A stretch of 35,183 nucleotides of DNA, from positions 1 through 35,183 of the forward strand of contig MEQB01000066.1 in the NCBI GenBank assembly GCA_001770015.1, given 5' to 3'. The notes below the pieces were generated by a model. The model was not told the origin of the DNA. It was given only the letters and a program-made list of their open reading frames with translations, and ran no database searches. Position numbers and translations under genes: made by a program. Below, one piece after another: positions 16,007 through 24,962 of this stretch (positions within the stretch are counted from its first letter, which is position 1; each line of letters begins with the position of its first letter). Source of the stretch: Bdellovibrionales bacterium RIFOXYC1_FULL_37_79 (GTDB taxonomy: Bacteria > Bdellovibrionota > Bacteriovoracia > Bacteriovoracales > Bacteriovoracaceae).

Positions 16007-17589
16007 CGGATCGAAGGAGATGGCAGGTGGAAAAACCTTGTAAAGTGGTTACCGCTGAACAAATGCGTGAAATTGACCAAATCACCACGCAGAAATTTGG
16101 CATGAGGGGGACAATGTTAATGGAAAATGCAGGGGGGGCTTGCACAGATGAGATCGAACAGTTTGTCCAACATCAAAATTCTTTCAAGGGGAAAATAAAA
16201 ATATTTTGTGGAACCGGTAACAACGGGGGGGATGGTTTTGTCATTGGACGTTATCTTGCTAATCGAGGATATGAAATAGAACAATATTTAATAGGAACGA
16301 TGAGTAGATTAAATGGTGATGCCAAAGAGCATGCATTAATCTTTCTAAATTATGGCAATAAGTTAATAGAACTTGATGATGAGAGTAAAATTGATCACAT
16401 TACCATAAATCAAGATGACATAATCGTGGATGCTATCTTGGGAAATGGCATTAAAGGGGCCATAACCGGAGCTATTTTAAATGTTGTTGGGAAAATAAAT
16501 GCGTCTGGGGCGAAGGTCATTGCTATTGATATTCCTACTGGACTTCCTACTGATTTTCCCCATTTGATTGGTGATGCCATTAAGGCCACCCTGACACTTA
16601 CCATCGGGTTGCCGAAAATATCTGAAGTTCTTTATCAAACTAAAAAATGGGTAGGGGAGTTGAAAATTGTGGATATTGGCTTTCCAAAAGATTTACTCCT
16701 GTCCAAAGAAATTAAAACTAATTTAATATCTAAAACAGACGTTGTTCAATATTTTCCAAAAAGACGCCAAGATGGCCATAAGGGCGATATGGGGAATGTT
16801 GCTATCGTGGCGGGCTCGGTTGGTATGACTGGTGCAGCGATACTTTCAGCGCGAGCAGCTTTTTTAAGCGGGCCTGGATTTGTTAAATTAGGGATACCTC
16901 AAAGCTTGAATGAGATTGCCGAAAAAAACTTGATAGAAATTTTAACTTTTCCCTTGGCCCAGACCAGTGAGCAGTCACTTTCAATCCATGCTTATGATGG
17001 GATAAAAAAAATGTCCAAGGATTCCTCATCTTTGCTAATTGGACCGGGGCTATCTTTAAATATAGAAACCAAACAGCTGGTTAAAAAAATCATTGGTGAA
17101 TGCCATTTGCCTCTGGTGGTCGATGCTGATGGATTAAATATTTTATCGGAGAATATTGCCATTTTAGAAAATAATCATAGGCCAATTATTTTGACTCCCC
17201 ATATCGGCGAAATGAGTAGGCTTATTAAAAAAAGCAAGGAAGAAATTTTAAACGATCCGATTAAGTATGCTACTTCTTTTGCCAAAAAATGGAAGGCCAT
17301 TATTGTACTTAAATCAGCCTCTACCATTGTCGCTGACCCTGAGGGAAACATTTGGGTTAATGTGCTTGGGAATGATGGAATGGCCAAGGCCGGATCAGGG
17401 GATATCTTGGCCGGCCTGATTGCGGGCTTTTGGGCACAGGGAGTTGAAGGAATTCAAGCCGCCATTATTGGAACCTGGATTCATTCCATGGCCGGTGATT
17501 TAGCGAGCGTAAAAAAAGGTAAAAATGCCATGATGGCCACCGATATATTGGATGCCATTCCTGAGGCAATCAAGACGACTTTGGCGTGA
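16003..17589 (+). CDS. nnr: Bifunctional NAD(P)HX epimerase / ADP- or ATP-dependent NAD(P)HX dehydratase
   Basis: 528 aa from the ATG overlapping the previous stop; an upstream ATG at 15979 is in frame but less likely. Residues about 12-225 form the YjeF N-terminal epimerase domain, with CGTGNNGGDGFVIGRYL (69-85) and AIDIPTGLPTD. Residues about 240-528 form the ribokinase-like dehydratase domain, with HKGDMGNVAIVAGS, VVDADGLN, LTPHIGE (397-403) and the catalytic AGSGDILAGL (Asp467). Together they repair hydrated NADH and NADPH in the cytoplasm: one half interconverts R and S forms, the other dehydrates the S form. Length and order match the bacterial fusion protein. Confidence 0.93.
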   Translation: MTDRRRWQVEKPCKVVTAEQMREIDQITTQKFGMRGTMLMENAGGACTDEIEQFVQHQNSFKGKIKIFCGTGNNGGDGFVIGRYLANRGYEIEQYLIGTMSRLNGDAKEHALIFLNYGNKLIELDDESKIDHITINQDDIIVDAILGNGIKGAITGAILNVVGKINASGAKVIAIDIPTGLPTDFPHLIGDAIKATLTLTIGLPKISEVLYQTKKWVGELKIVDIGFPKDLLLSKEIKTNLISKTDVVQYFPKRRQDGHKGDMGNVAIVAGSVGMTGAAILSARAAFLSGPGFVKLGIPQSLNEIAEKNLIEILTFPLAQTSEQSLSIHAYDGIKKMSKDSSSLLIGPGLSLNIETKQLVKKIIGECHLPLVVDADGLNILSENIAILENNHRPIILTPHIGEMSRLIKKSKEEILNDPIKYATSFAKKWKAIIVLKSASTIVADPEGNIWVNVLGNDGMAKAGSGDILAGLIAGFWAQGVEGIQAAIIGTWIHSMAGDLASVKKGKNAMMATDILDAIPEAIKTTLA

Positions 17590-17678
17590 GATTTTTGCTC
17601 GTAAATTGAGTTGATTAGGTGTATGTACTTGGTTGTTTGAGCCTTAATAATTGAATCATACCAATTCAGGAGTGATGT

Positions 17679-19319
17679 ATGGGAAGGAAGCTTCTTATTA
17701 GAGATTTGACCTTAAGAGATGGTCAGCAATCCCAGTTGGCAACCCGAATGAACCAAACCCAAATTGATAAGTTGCTACCTTATTACAGGGATGCCAATTT
17801 TTATGCCATGGAAGTTTGGGGAGGAGCGGTTCCTGATTCAGCGATGAGGTATTTAAATGAAAATCCTTGGGAACGGCTGGCAAAAATAAAACAAGTGATT
17901 GGTGGTGTCAGTAAACTGACTGCCTTATCCCGGGGAAGAAATTTGTTTGGTTATAATCCTTATCCGGATGATGTGATTGATGGATTCAGTAAGCATGCTG
18001 TGCAAACTGGTGTCGACATTATGAGAATTTTTGATGCCCTTAATGATACCAATAATATGCTGGCGACTATTAAGAGCGTAAAGAAATATGGAGGAGAAGC
18101 CGATTGCGCTGTTTGCTACACAGTCGATCCGAGTTATTCATGGTGGTTCAAACTTATGAGGCTAATGGAGGGAAAATCACTTCCACCCAAATTATTTACT
18201 CCAGATTATTTTGTCAGTAAGGCCAAAATTTTAGAAGAGTCTGGCGCAGACATGATTTCCATTAAAGATATGGCAGGACTTATTGACCCCGCATCTACCG
18301 CTATTTTAATCGACAAACTAAAAAAGGAATTGAAAGTTCCAGTGGATTTACACACTCACTGTACACCTGGTTATGGATTAGCATCCGTGCTTATGGCCAT
18401 GATCCACGGGGTGGATATTGTGGATACCGTTATTATGAATTTTTCGCAAGGTCCGGCAGCCCCTTCTCTTGAGTTAGTCCAAATTTTTGCGGATAAACTG
18501 GGGATGGAAACCAGCTTGAATATGCAGGCCATAGAAAAAATAAATAAAGAATTATTTCATGTCAGACAGGAACTCAAGGCGTTTGACCAGCTTAAAAAAA
18601 TTCCGGTTCAATTTGATTATACCAGGGATCAGCTACCTAAAAAAATCCATCGTTTTTTTGATGAGGCGATTATGGCAGCTTCCGATAATAAAATTAATAT
18701 TCTACTTGATAGAACTCATAAAATTGAGAAATATTTTGGATTTCCACTTCCTGATATTAAAGTTCAAAAGGCAGAGATTCCCGGGGGAATGTACTCTAAT
18801 ATGATTGCCCAGTTGGAAAGCTTAAAAGTTCCTGAACTTTTCAATGATGTTTTAAAAGCAATTCCAAGAGTAAGGCTTGATGCCGGACTGATTCCCCTAG
18901 TTACTCCTACCAGTCAGATTGTGGGGGCTCAGGCAGTCAGTAGTGTTATTCAAAAATCCAAGGGAAACCATTTCTACTCGCAAGCTTCGACTCAGTTTAA
19001 AAATTTAGTGATGGGCCAATATGGGAAAACGCCTTACCCAATTGATCCAGAATTTAGAAAATTAATCACGGGAAGTCCTGACGAAACTCCCTACGAGGTT
19101 GATAAATACGAGCATGCCGAAAATTCGCCCATTGAAGAGATCGGAGTCATGTTATGCGAAGATGAAAAAGAACAGCTTTTGCTTGAACTCTTTCCCACGG
19201 TGGCCAAAGAATTTCTAAAGAGGCAAAAAATAGACCGTTTTGAGAATATGCAGGCCCAGAAAGTCCATACAGATTATGAGCTTATGGTGGAAGGGTTGCG
19301 TGGAAATTATCAAAATTAA
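17679..19319 (+). CDS. Carboxyltransferase subunit (oxaloacetate decarboxylase alpha / transcarboxylase 5S-like), no biotin domain
   Basis: 546 aa; CAGGAG precedes the ATG. The TIM-barrel HMGL-like domain (about 1-300) has the metal-binding Asp14 in TLRDGQQS, the lysine expected to be carboxylated, K196, in ISIKDMAG, and H225/H227 in DLHTHCTPG. The conserved carboxylase domain follows (IPGGMYSNM, about 366). These enzymes move a carboxyl group between carboxybiotin and pyruvate/oxaloacetate. No biotinyl-lysine MKM motif is present; the C-terminus ends in a charged helical tail. A separate biotin carrier must exist elsewhere if it works this way. LRDGQQS replaces the more usual LRDAHQS. No partner subunits are adjacent. 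Confidence 0.85.
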   Translation: MGRKLLIRDLTLRDGQQSQLATRMNQTQIDKLLPYYRDANFYAMEVWGGAVPDSAMRYLNENPWERLAKIKQVIGGVSKLTALSRGRNLFGYNPYPDDVIDGFSKHAVQTGVDIMRIFDALNDTNNMLATIKSVKKYGGEADCAVCYTVDPSYSWWFKLMRLMEGKSLPPKLFTPDYFVSKAKILEESGADMISIKDMAGLIDPASTAILIDKLKKELKVPVDLHTHCTPGYGLASVLMAMIHGVDIVDTVIMNFSQGPAAPSLELVQIFADKLGMETSLNMQAIEKINKELFHVRQELKAFDQLKKIPVQFDYTRDQLPKKIHRFFDEAIMAASDNKINILLDRTHKIEKYFGFPLPDIKVQKAEIPGGMYSNMIAQLESLKVPELFNDVLKAIPRVRLDAGLIPLVTPTSQIVGAQAVSSVIQKSKGNHFYSQASTQFKNLVMGQYGKTPYPIDPEFRKLITGSPDETPYEVDKYEHAENSPIEEIGVMLCEDEKEQLLLELFPTVAKEFLKRQKIDRFENMQAQKVHTDYELMVEGLRGNYQN

Positions 19320-19337
19320 AAGTCTAAAAATCGTTTT

Positions 19338-20030
19338 TTATTTTTTTAAAAAATTAAGGGTTTTTTCAAGGGTTGTGTTGATGATCAATTCAGGTGGGAC
19401 ATGTAATTCATTTAAGAGTGGCATAATGAGGGTATCGTCACCTATTTGATTAACAGTATGGGCATCACTATCAACTACCATCGGGCAGTTATGTTTGAGA
19501 CAGATTTCTATGAGTTTTCTTTGCTCTTGGGGGGTAATGAGTTTGAGTTCTATTTTTGAATTATTGAGCTCTAAAGCCACATTTTTTTGGGCACAGAATT
19601 TGGCGACTTCGTTAAAATCGAGGGGAAAATTGTGATCAATCGGATGAGTGATCACATGGACTTTGTTCGAGTCTATTGCTTGCAATAATAAATCGGTGTA
19701 TTGCTTGATTCCAAGTTGGTGAGGAGTATTGAAATGGAAGCCAAGTAAAATAACGTCGATATAGGGTTTATATTCTTCGGGCAAATCGATTTTGCCTTTT
19801 TCTTTTGAATAATTGCATTCCATCCCTTTAAAAAAATGAATTTTGTCGTTATAGGGATTTTCAAATCTATCAAAGAAAGTGGATGGGGTGCGAGGCTTAA
19901 GCATTGGCCCATGGTCAGTGATGGCGATGGCCTTTAATCCTTTTTGAATTGCAAACTGAAGCATTTCTAAAACACTGTGGCAGCCACATTGACTATAGGA
20001 GGTGTGAGTGTGCAGATCGCAGTTAATCAT
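19338..20030 (-). CDS. PHP-domain metal-dependent phosphoesterase
   Basis: About 230 aa from the ATG at 20030; an upstream in-frame ATG at 20090 would add a stretch unlike the family. The PHP metal-site motifs appear in order: CDLHTHTSYSQCG at the N-terminus, ITDHGP, GMECNYS (glutamate ligand), VITHPIDH and, near the end, VVDSDAH. This is the layout of YcdX/histidinol-phosphatase-type enzymes, which hold two or three metal ions and hydrolyse phosphate esters. The natural substrate is unknown and no histidine-synthesis genes are nearby. The gene is convergent with the carboxyltransferase gene, leaving only 18 bp between stops. Confidence 0.85.
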   Translation of the reverse strand: MINCDLHTHTSYSQCGCHSVLEMLQFAIQKGLKAIAITDHGPMLKPRTPSTFFDRFENPYNDKIHFFKGMECNYSKEKGKIDLPEEYKPYIDVILLGFHFNTPHQLGIKQYTDLLLQAIDSNKVHVITHPIDHNFPLDFNEVAKFCAQKNVALELNNSKIELKLITPQEQRKLIEICLKHNCPMVVDSDAHTVNQIGDDTLIMPLLNELHVPPELIINTTLEKTLNFLKK

Positions 20031-20250
20031 CTTTAAATCCTGATATTGATGGAAGCATAATAATTTGATTTTTAGTATAATTGAACACAAAAATATGCAC
20101 AGGCTGATATTTTTAGCGAAGACAGATGCTGAGCGTTAGAGATTTTTACATTGTTCTTTAATTCTATTCATAAATGAACTTTTAACATGTACATGAGCAT
20201 AATGCGGTCAGTAGGTCCCGTGATTTTAAGTTTATAACCTTAGGACGGAT

Positions 20251-21540
20251 ATGCGAATTAAACATTTACAAAAGTTTTCCCGAGTCTTAGTTGAATTTTT
20301 AAAGTGCAAATACAAAGCACAAATGAATGAGCGTCAAAGTCGTGAATATCAATTGAAAAAACTTAAAAAAATAACCAAACTTGCCTACGAAAAAATCCCC
20401 TTTTATACCACTAAATGGAATCAGGCAGGTTTTCACCCTCGCATGCTTAAAACGCTTGAGGATATTCATAAAATTCCAATTCTTACTAAGGATGAATTAA
20501 GAAGCGAATATTTAAAGGGATTGGATACTTCCAATTGGAAAGATGGGAGATGGCTTGCTACTACTGGATCGACGGGAGCTTATGTAAATTTGTTTCAACC
20601 AAATAGCAAAATTGCGAGAGAACTGGCAGTGATGTCACCCCTATTTGTCTCCGTTTTTTTTCAAAGAAAAATCAATAAAGGACTTATGTTTTTAGTCATA
20701 GAAGAAGACTCGTATGAGGCAATGGGAGGGTTTGAGTTACCCAATCCGCGAGTTCGTTTTGAGGATGTCTTTATCCCCTTGGAAGAGATGATTAAAATTA
20801 TCAAGGAATTTAAGCCGGATGTGATTGTTACTTACCCAAGTCGATTAAAGGAGCTTCTTTCGTATATGGAAGAACACCAGATAAACAGTGTAATCGTTCC
20901 AACGATTATAACTTCCGGCGAGAAACTTGACGAAGTGACCAGGCACAAGGCCATTAAAATGTTTCATGGTTCTATTCATGAAGCATATGCCGTCACCGAA
21001 GTTGGGGTGATAGCCCTTGAAAGTCCTGATAATGAAGGATTGAAAGTGTTTGACTGGAAAATTTATTTAGAAGTGTGCGATGATTGCGGGGTTGCTTTAA
21101 AAGAAAATGATCAGCTGGGCAATATCATTGTTACAGACTTGGAAAATGATGTTATGCCAGTCATCAGGTATTCAGGTCTTGGTGACATGGCAAGTTTTAA
21201 AAATTATCAGAAAACTCTTTTAAATCCTATCTATGGAAGAAAGGTCGATATCGTAAAATCACCGAAAGGAAGAAGCATTCATCCTTTTAAACTGACTTTG
21301 GAAGTGCAAAAAGTGGAAGGTGTCAATATCTATCAGATTCAACAGAAAAAAATTAATGAATTGGATGTATTAATTGTGCCAAAAAAAGATGCTTGCCATG
21401 ACACAATAAAAAAAGAAGTTGATATGTATATGAGATCTGCGCTTGATGATGATATGAGTATTAATGTTCACCTGGTGGATAAGATACCTCGAAAAAATAA
21501 TTCCCATAAACATGCGACGGTTGTTTCGTATCTCCAGTAA
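20251..21540 (+). CDS. PaaK/CapK-like adenylate-forming enzyme
   Basis: 429 aa; AGGACGGAT precedes the ATG. The protein belongs to the phenylacetate-CoA ligase branch of adenylate-forming enzymes. LATTGSTGAYVNLFQ (about 106-120) is the phosphate-binding P-loop, AYAVTEVGVIALES the adenine-binding motif, VIRYSGLGDMA the usual YxxGD motif and KIPRKNNSHKHATVV the C-terminal hinge and lysine region. It should activate a carboxylic acid with ATP, with or without CoA transfer. CapK-type relatives are tied to polysaccharide synthesis, but no such genes are adjacent, so the substrate is open. It stands alone, followed by a terminator at 21609. Confidence 0.82.
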   Translation: MRIKHLQKFSRVLVEFLKCKYKAQMNERQSREYQLKKLKKITKLAYEKIPFYTTKWNQAGFHPRMLKTLEDIHKIPILTKDELRSEYLKGLDTSNWKDGRWLATTGSTGAYVNLFQPNSKIARELAVMSPLFVSVFFQRKINKGLMFLVIEEDSYEAMGGFELPNPRVRFEDVFIPLEEMIKIIKEFKPDVIVTYPSRLKELLSYMEEHQINSVIVPTIITSGEKLDEVTRHKAIKMFHGSIHEAYAVTEVGVIALESPDNEGLKVFDWKIYLEVCDDCGVALKENDQLGNIIVTDLENDVMPVIRYSGLGDMASFKNYQKTLLNPIYGRKVDIVKSPKGRSIHPFKLTLEVQKVEGVNIYQIQQKKINELDVLIVPKKDACHDTIKKEVDMYMRSALDDDMSINVHLVDKIPRKNNSHKHATVVSYLQ

Positions 21541-21608
21541 TTTTAAAAACAGCTAGGGATTTAATACAACCCTGGTTTTCAAGGTCGGAGTATATCTTGG
21601 GATGTAAT

Positions 21609-21643
21609 ATTTTCAAGATTTTATATTTATCTTGAAAATTTTT
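21609..21643 (+). terminator. Rho-independent terminator after the PaaK-like gene
   Basis: An 11-bp perfect stem (ATTTTCAAGAT / ATCTTGAAAAT) with a nine-base AT loop is followed by a short T-run. It lies 68 bp after the stop of the adenylating enzyme and about 70 bp before the next start. The stem is AT-rich, so it may be a modest terminator. Confidence 0.65.
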
Positions 21644-21711
21644 AGAAAATAAATTACTACTACTCTAATCGGAAGAGAAATCAAATAATGTACTAACAAA
21701 GGTTTGGTGTT

Positions 21712-22110
21712 ATGAAAAACAAAATTTTTTCCCTAGTGTTATTCGGAATAATTATATCTACAGCAAATTGTGCAGATGTAATGTTTCAGTACAAAAATAA
21801 AATGGTCAGCCTAACTGCCAGCTATGATAGTAGCGACCTCCCTGCTTTAAATGCTTTCTACCAGTTATTTTCTGGTTCAGTAGATCAAGATAGTGATACG
21901 GTCTGTATCAAGAAAAATAATGAAGATTCTGTGCTGTCAACTTTAAAACAATTGAATGACTTAAATAATTATTTGAGTGAGGGATTGTTTGAAGATCATG
22001 CTATTCGTTCAGCCATCAGTTCTACAATGCTTTATCCAATCAACCTCAGGCTTGTTGACGTACCAAATGAGGTGAATGTTGGTAGTTTAAATGTCAGGTA
22101 CTGCAGATAA
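21712..22110 (+). CDS. Small secreted protein of unknown function
   Basis: 132 aa. MKNKIFSLVLFGIIISTANCADV is a signal peptide; the -1 to -3 residues do not suit a lipobox, so cleavage by signal peptidase I is more likely than lipidation. The mature part has a mixed alpha/beta pattern with two cysteines (DTVCIKK and the terminal RYCR) that could form one disulfide. No family is recognised. The stop codon is one base from the stop of the convergent polyferredoxin gene. Its promoter presumably lies after the terminator at 21609-21643. Confidence 0.7.
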   Translation: MKNKIFSLVLFGIIISTANCADVMFQYKNKMVSLTASYDSSDLPALNAFYQLFSGSVDQDSDTVCIKKNNEDSVLSTLKQLNDLNNYLSEGLFEDHAIRSAISSTMLYPINLRLVDVPNEVNVGSLNVRYCR

Positions 22111-22111
22111 T

Positions 22112-23536
22112 CTAAAAGGGAAAATCCTCGTTACTAATCGACGGCTTTTTGGGGATATTGTTTTTTTTAGGTGAATAAGCATAAGTGTGGATGGTAAGAG
22201 GAGCTATCTTGATGGATTTGGGACTAGTCGGGCACACCTTCTGGCAAATACCGCATCCAATACAAAAATTCCTATCAACTTTTGGTGCCAGTACGTTATC
22301 AATCAGAACCATTTGGATGGCACCAGTTGGACAATGCTCCGCACATGAGCCACAAATCCGTTTGTGCACATAAGGAATGCAAGAAGTTTCATCGATTTTT
22401 GATTCGCCAATCTTGATCAATTGCTTCTGTGCGAGTCCATCATAAGCTAAGGCACCTGTAGGGCAAACGCTCAAACAAGCATTACACTCGAACGAACAAT
22501 AAGCTTCATCAAAATCAAGATAGGGTTTGTTGGTGCCGTCATAGCCATTTAGGGTAGATCCACTTTTCAATACTTTTGTTGGACAAACCGTCAGACAAAG
22601 ATTGCATCCGGTGCATGATGAGTAAAAGTGTCTAAGTGATTTGGCACCTGGAGGGATAACTAAATGGGTGCCCATTAAATTTGCTGAACCTGTTTTTTTT
22701 ATAGCAAAAAAAGCCAGCAATCCCGATCCTATTAATAGGAGAGTTTTAAATGTTTCACGTCGTTTCTTATTTTGATTGAGGAAATCCTTGCGCTTTCGCC
22801 AAGGGAATTTAAAGGTTATTTCAAAGGCTTTCTGGGGACAGCTTTCTAGGCATTCAAAACAGGTTATACATGCTTCTTTTATAATAGCGCCATCCCTAAT
22901 ACAAAGGGTGGGGCACTTGGTTTCACAGACTCCGCAGTGATTGCAGGCCTTGGAAGCATTGATATTAAAAAGGGCGTTAAGATTTAGAATTTTATAGATA
23001 GCGCCAGAAGGACACAGACCCTGGCAAAAAAAGCGGGGAGCAATAATGGGAATTACTAATATCGAAAAAAGAAATAATAAAATAAATATAAAACTGACGT
23101 ATCCTACCGAATGAGTTAATGAGAATAGTCGAATAAAATGGCTGAAATGATCAAAAAGTCCCTGATAATTTGAAGCAGTAAATATTAAAAGTAAGCTTAA
23201 TATTAAAATAAGGTTGCTGATAAAAGAAAGAATTGGAAAAAATTTTTGCGGTACCTTTGTTTTTTTGATTATTTTAAAAACGATATCTTGGATGAACCCG
23301 ACCGGGCAAAGATAGGAGCAGTAAATTCTACCGATCAAAAGTGGTATGATCAGCATAAACAAGGTTATATAGAGGAAAGTTGGAAAAATAAATTTAGCCA
23401 GGTAACTGAACGTGGGAAAAAAGTGCAAGCTGCGAAAAAAATCATGTGCCTGATTACCCTGATCAAAACTTAGTAAAAGAATTGTGCTACAGATAAAAAA
23501 GCTTAATTGGATGAAAAAACGGATTTTTTTAATCAT
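22112..23536 (-). CDS. Polytopic polyferredoxin with NapH-like membrane part and internal twin-arginine segment
   Basis: 474 aa. Four N-terminal membrane helices (about 4-24, 48-69, 102-120, 146-166) carry two NapH/CcoG-type CxxxCP motifs (C73/C77, C171/C175). A first two-cluster ferredoxin domain (C198-C233, CxxCxxCxxxCP) should be cytoplasmic. KKRRETFKTLLLIGSG (R259, R260) then precedes a fifth helix. After it come four more cluster sites (C308-C318, C347-C358, C386-C402, C425-C435), which should lie outside. A folded Fe-S domain after a twin-arginine helix is the layout known for Sec/Tat dual-targeted membrane proteins. It probably passes electrons across the membrane. It overlaps the DUF362 gene (ATGA), its likely partner. 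Confidence 0.85.
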   Translation of the reverse strand: MIKKIRFFIQLSFFICSTILLLSFDQGNQAHDFFRSLHFFPTFSYLAKFIFPTFLYITLFMLIIPLLIGRIYCSYLCPVGFIQDIVFKIIKKTKVPQKFFPILSFISNLILILSLLLIFTASNYQGLFDHFSHFIRLFSLTHSVGYVSFIFILLFLFSILVIPIIAPRFFCQGLCPSGAIYKILNLNALFNINASKACNHCGVCETKCPTLCIRDGAIIKEACITCFECLESCPQKAFEITFKFPWRKRKDFLNQNKKRRETFKTLLLIGSGLLAFFAIKKTGSANLMGTHLVIPPGAKSLRHFYSSCTGCNLCLTVCPTKVLKSGSTLNGYDGTNKPYLDFDEAYCSFECNACLSVCPTGALAYDGLAQKQLIKIGESKIDETSCIPYVHKRICGSCAEHCPTGAIQMVLIDNVLAPKVDRNFCIGCGICQKVCPTSPKSIKIAPLTIHTYAYSPKKNNIPKKPSISNEDFPF

Positions 23537-24456
23537 GCTTTTTTATTGATGTAGATTTTTTTTATATTACTATTTTTTATATCAGTGCTGCCCAGCTTGA
23601 AATCTTCCGCTAGCTTGAGATAAGTAACTTCGCTAGGATTCAAGTTTAAAATTTTACAAGCAGCAGTGTCAGCCAGGACTGCATCTGTGGATATAAGTTG
23701 CATTTTTTTCAAAATGACATCGTCGGTGGAAATTCCTCTCGGACCATTTTTAGTCATTACCAGATAAGCATCTACGATGGTTAAATCAGCATTTCGCAGA
23801 AGTGGGAAATCCGCAATCGCCTGATTGAGTCCATACTTGTGCCAAAATTGCCGATCCCAGATCACCCCCATAAAGTTTTTTAGGGATGCAGTCATCTTGG
23901 TACTGGAATGATGTTTAAGTGTGGGGACGTTAATGATTACATCACTTTCCAAGAATGCCTTATGCACTTTTACTTTTTTTAAAATTTTTCCTCCAGGGAT
24001 ATTTTTTTCGAGATAATATTTTTCATCGTCACTGGGAAGCATAATTCCCCCCGCATTTTCTACCGCTTTTTTTATTCCACTATTTTCATAACATGAACTC
24101 ATGGTATTGCAGGTATTATCAAAAACTACGATTTTCGAAGCACCTGCCGCCTTACAATGTTCAATAATTTTTGCCACCAAATCAGGTTGAGTATTGGCCC
24201 CTTCTCCCGGGGTTCGATTCCATCCGATATTAGGTTTAACCAGAACGCTCTGGCCTGGTCTTACAAATCTTTTCATTCCACCAATCGCTTCAATACCCAC
24301 ATCGAACATTTGAGCGGGGGAACCATCTTTTATAGCGATCAGATCTGGGTATTTTTTAAGTGGAATATTAGCGAAAACTTTTTTCAGAGGTGTGGTAAAA
24401 AGATAACCTGTTAAAAGTAGAGACCATTTCAGGAGCGTTCTTCTGGATGTTTTCAT
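23533..24456 (-). CDS. DUF362 protein with a Tat signal peptide
   Basis: 307 aa; ATG at 24456 with AGGAA upstream. The N-terminus MKTSRRTLLKWSLLLTGYLF is a twin-arginine signal, so the folded protein is likely exported by Tat. The body matches DUF362: VLVKPNIGWNRTPGEGANTQP, then VVFDNTC, then VIINVPTLKHHSSTKMTASLKNFMGVI, with a C-terminal ISTDAVLADTAACKIL. The family has no settled activity, and this member lacks an obvious CxxCxxC ferredoxin tail. Overlap with the downstream polyferredoxin (ATGA) and a divergent start beside tatB suggest a Tat-exported redox module whose Fe-S partner supplies or takes electrons. Function is inferred from context only. Confidence 0.85.
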   Translation of the reverse strand: MKTSRRTLLKWSLLLTGYLFTTPLKKVFANIPLKKYPDLIAIKDGSPAQMFDVGIEAIGGMKRFVRPGQSVLVKPNIGWNRTPGEGANTQPDLVAKIIEHCKAAGASKIVVFDNTCNTMSSCYENSGIKKAVENAGGIMLPSDDEKYYLEKNIPGGKILKKVKVHKAFLESDVIINVPTLKHHSSTKMTASLKNFMGVIWDRQFWHKYGLNQAIADFPLLRNADLTIVDAYLVMTKNGPRGISTDDVILKKMQLISTDAVLADTAACKILNLNPSEVTYLKLAEDFKLGSTDIKNSNIKKIYINKKA

Positions 24457-24546
24457 TTTTTCCTACTGGTTGAGCGTTCATAGTTGCTTTGGAATTTGAT
24501 TTTGTGCTAAAAGTATAAAAGATAATAATAAACTTGGAAAGATGTG

Positions 24547-24780
24547 ATGTTTGGAATAGGTGCTTTTGAATTGCTTTTCATTCTTTTTTTAGGCGTAGTC
24601 ATTCTTGGGCCTAAAAGAATTCCAATCCTTGCTGAAAATTTGGGAAAGGCGTTAAGAGAATTTAATAAGGCTAAAAATTCATTTTTAGATGAAATAAACG
24701 CTGATAAAAAAGGGGACTTGCAAAATGATGTCTCCCACGACGTACCTTTGGTTTACCAGGATAAAGATCATAATAATTAA
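24547..24780 (+). CDS. tatB: Sec-independent translocase subunit TatB-like
   Basis: 77 aa from the ATG at 24547, with GGAAAG five bases upstream; a GTG at 24544 is also in frame. MFGIGAFELLFILFLGVVIL is the short N-terminal membrane helix and GPKRIP is the hinge. An amphipathic helix follows (ILAENLGKALREFNKAKNSF), then an acidic tail. The GPKRxP hinge and glutamate near the start of the helix favour TatB over TatA, which usually has FGxxKLP. TatB forms the receptor complex with TatC for twin-arginine signals. tatA follows after 20 bp. The gene is divergent from the DUF362 Tat substrate. Confidence 0.8.
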   Translation: MFGIGAFELLFILFLGVVILGPKRIPILAENLGKALREFNKAKNSFLDEINADKKGDLQNDVSHDVPLVYQDKDHNN

Positions 24781-24800
24781 ACAGTGATAGGGGATGATAT

Positions 24801-24950
24801 ATGTTTGGTTTAGGAAGCGGAGAAATATTAATAATAGCTTTTTTGATAGTTCTTTTATTTGGGGTCAAAAAACTTCCTGATCTAGGTCATGCTCTCGGCA
24901 AAGGGATAAGAAATTTTAAAAAAGGCCTGCATGATCAAAACGAAGAATAG
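24801..24950 (+). CDS. tatA: Very short TatA pore subunit (49 aa)
   Basis: The frame encodes 49 residues. [20 protein letters not shown] is the membrane helix, then GVKKLP the hinge, then [17 protein letters not shown], the amphipathic helix, and it stops at HDQNEE. FGxKKLPDLGxxLGKGIRxFKK is the classical TatA signature. E. coli TatA is 89 residues, so almost the whole flexible tail is missing here, while the two parts needed for membrane insertion and oligomerisation are intact. It follows tatB by 20 bp. GGGG six bases upstream is a modest ribosome binding site. TatA oligomers form the passage used by folded substrates such as the adjacent DUF362 protein. Confidence 0.88.
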   Translation: MFGLGSGEILIIAFLIVLLFGVKKLPDLGHALGKGIRNFKKGLHDQNEE

Positions 24951-24962
24951 GATTGAGCTTTA

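Noticed and set aside
23246-23473. Plus-strand open frame inside the polyferredoxin gene
   Set aside because: It is antisense to membrane helices of a well-supported gene.
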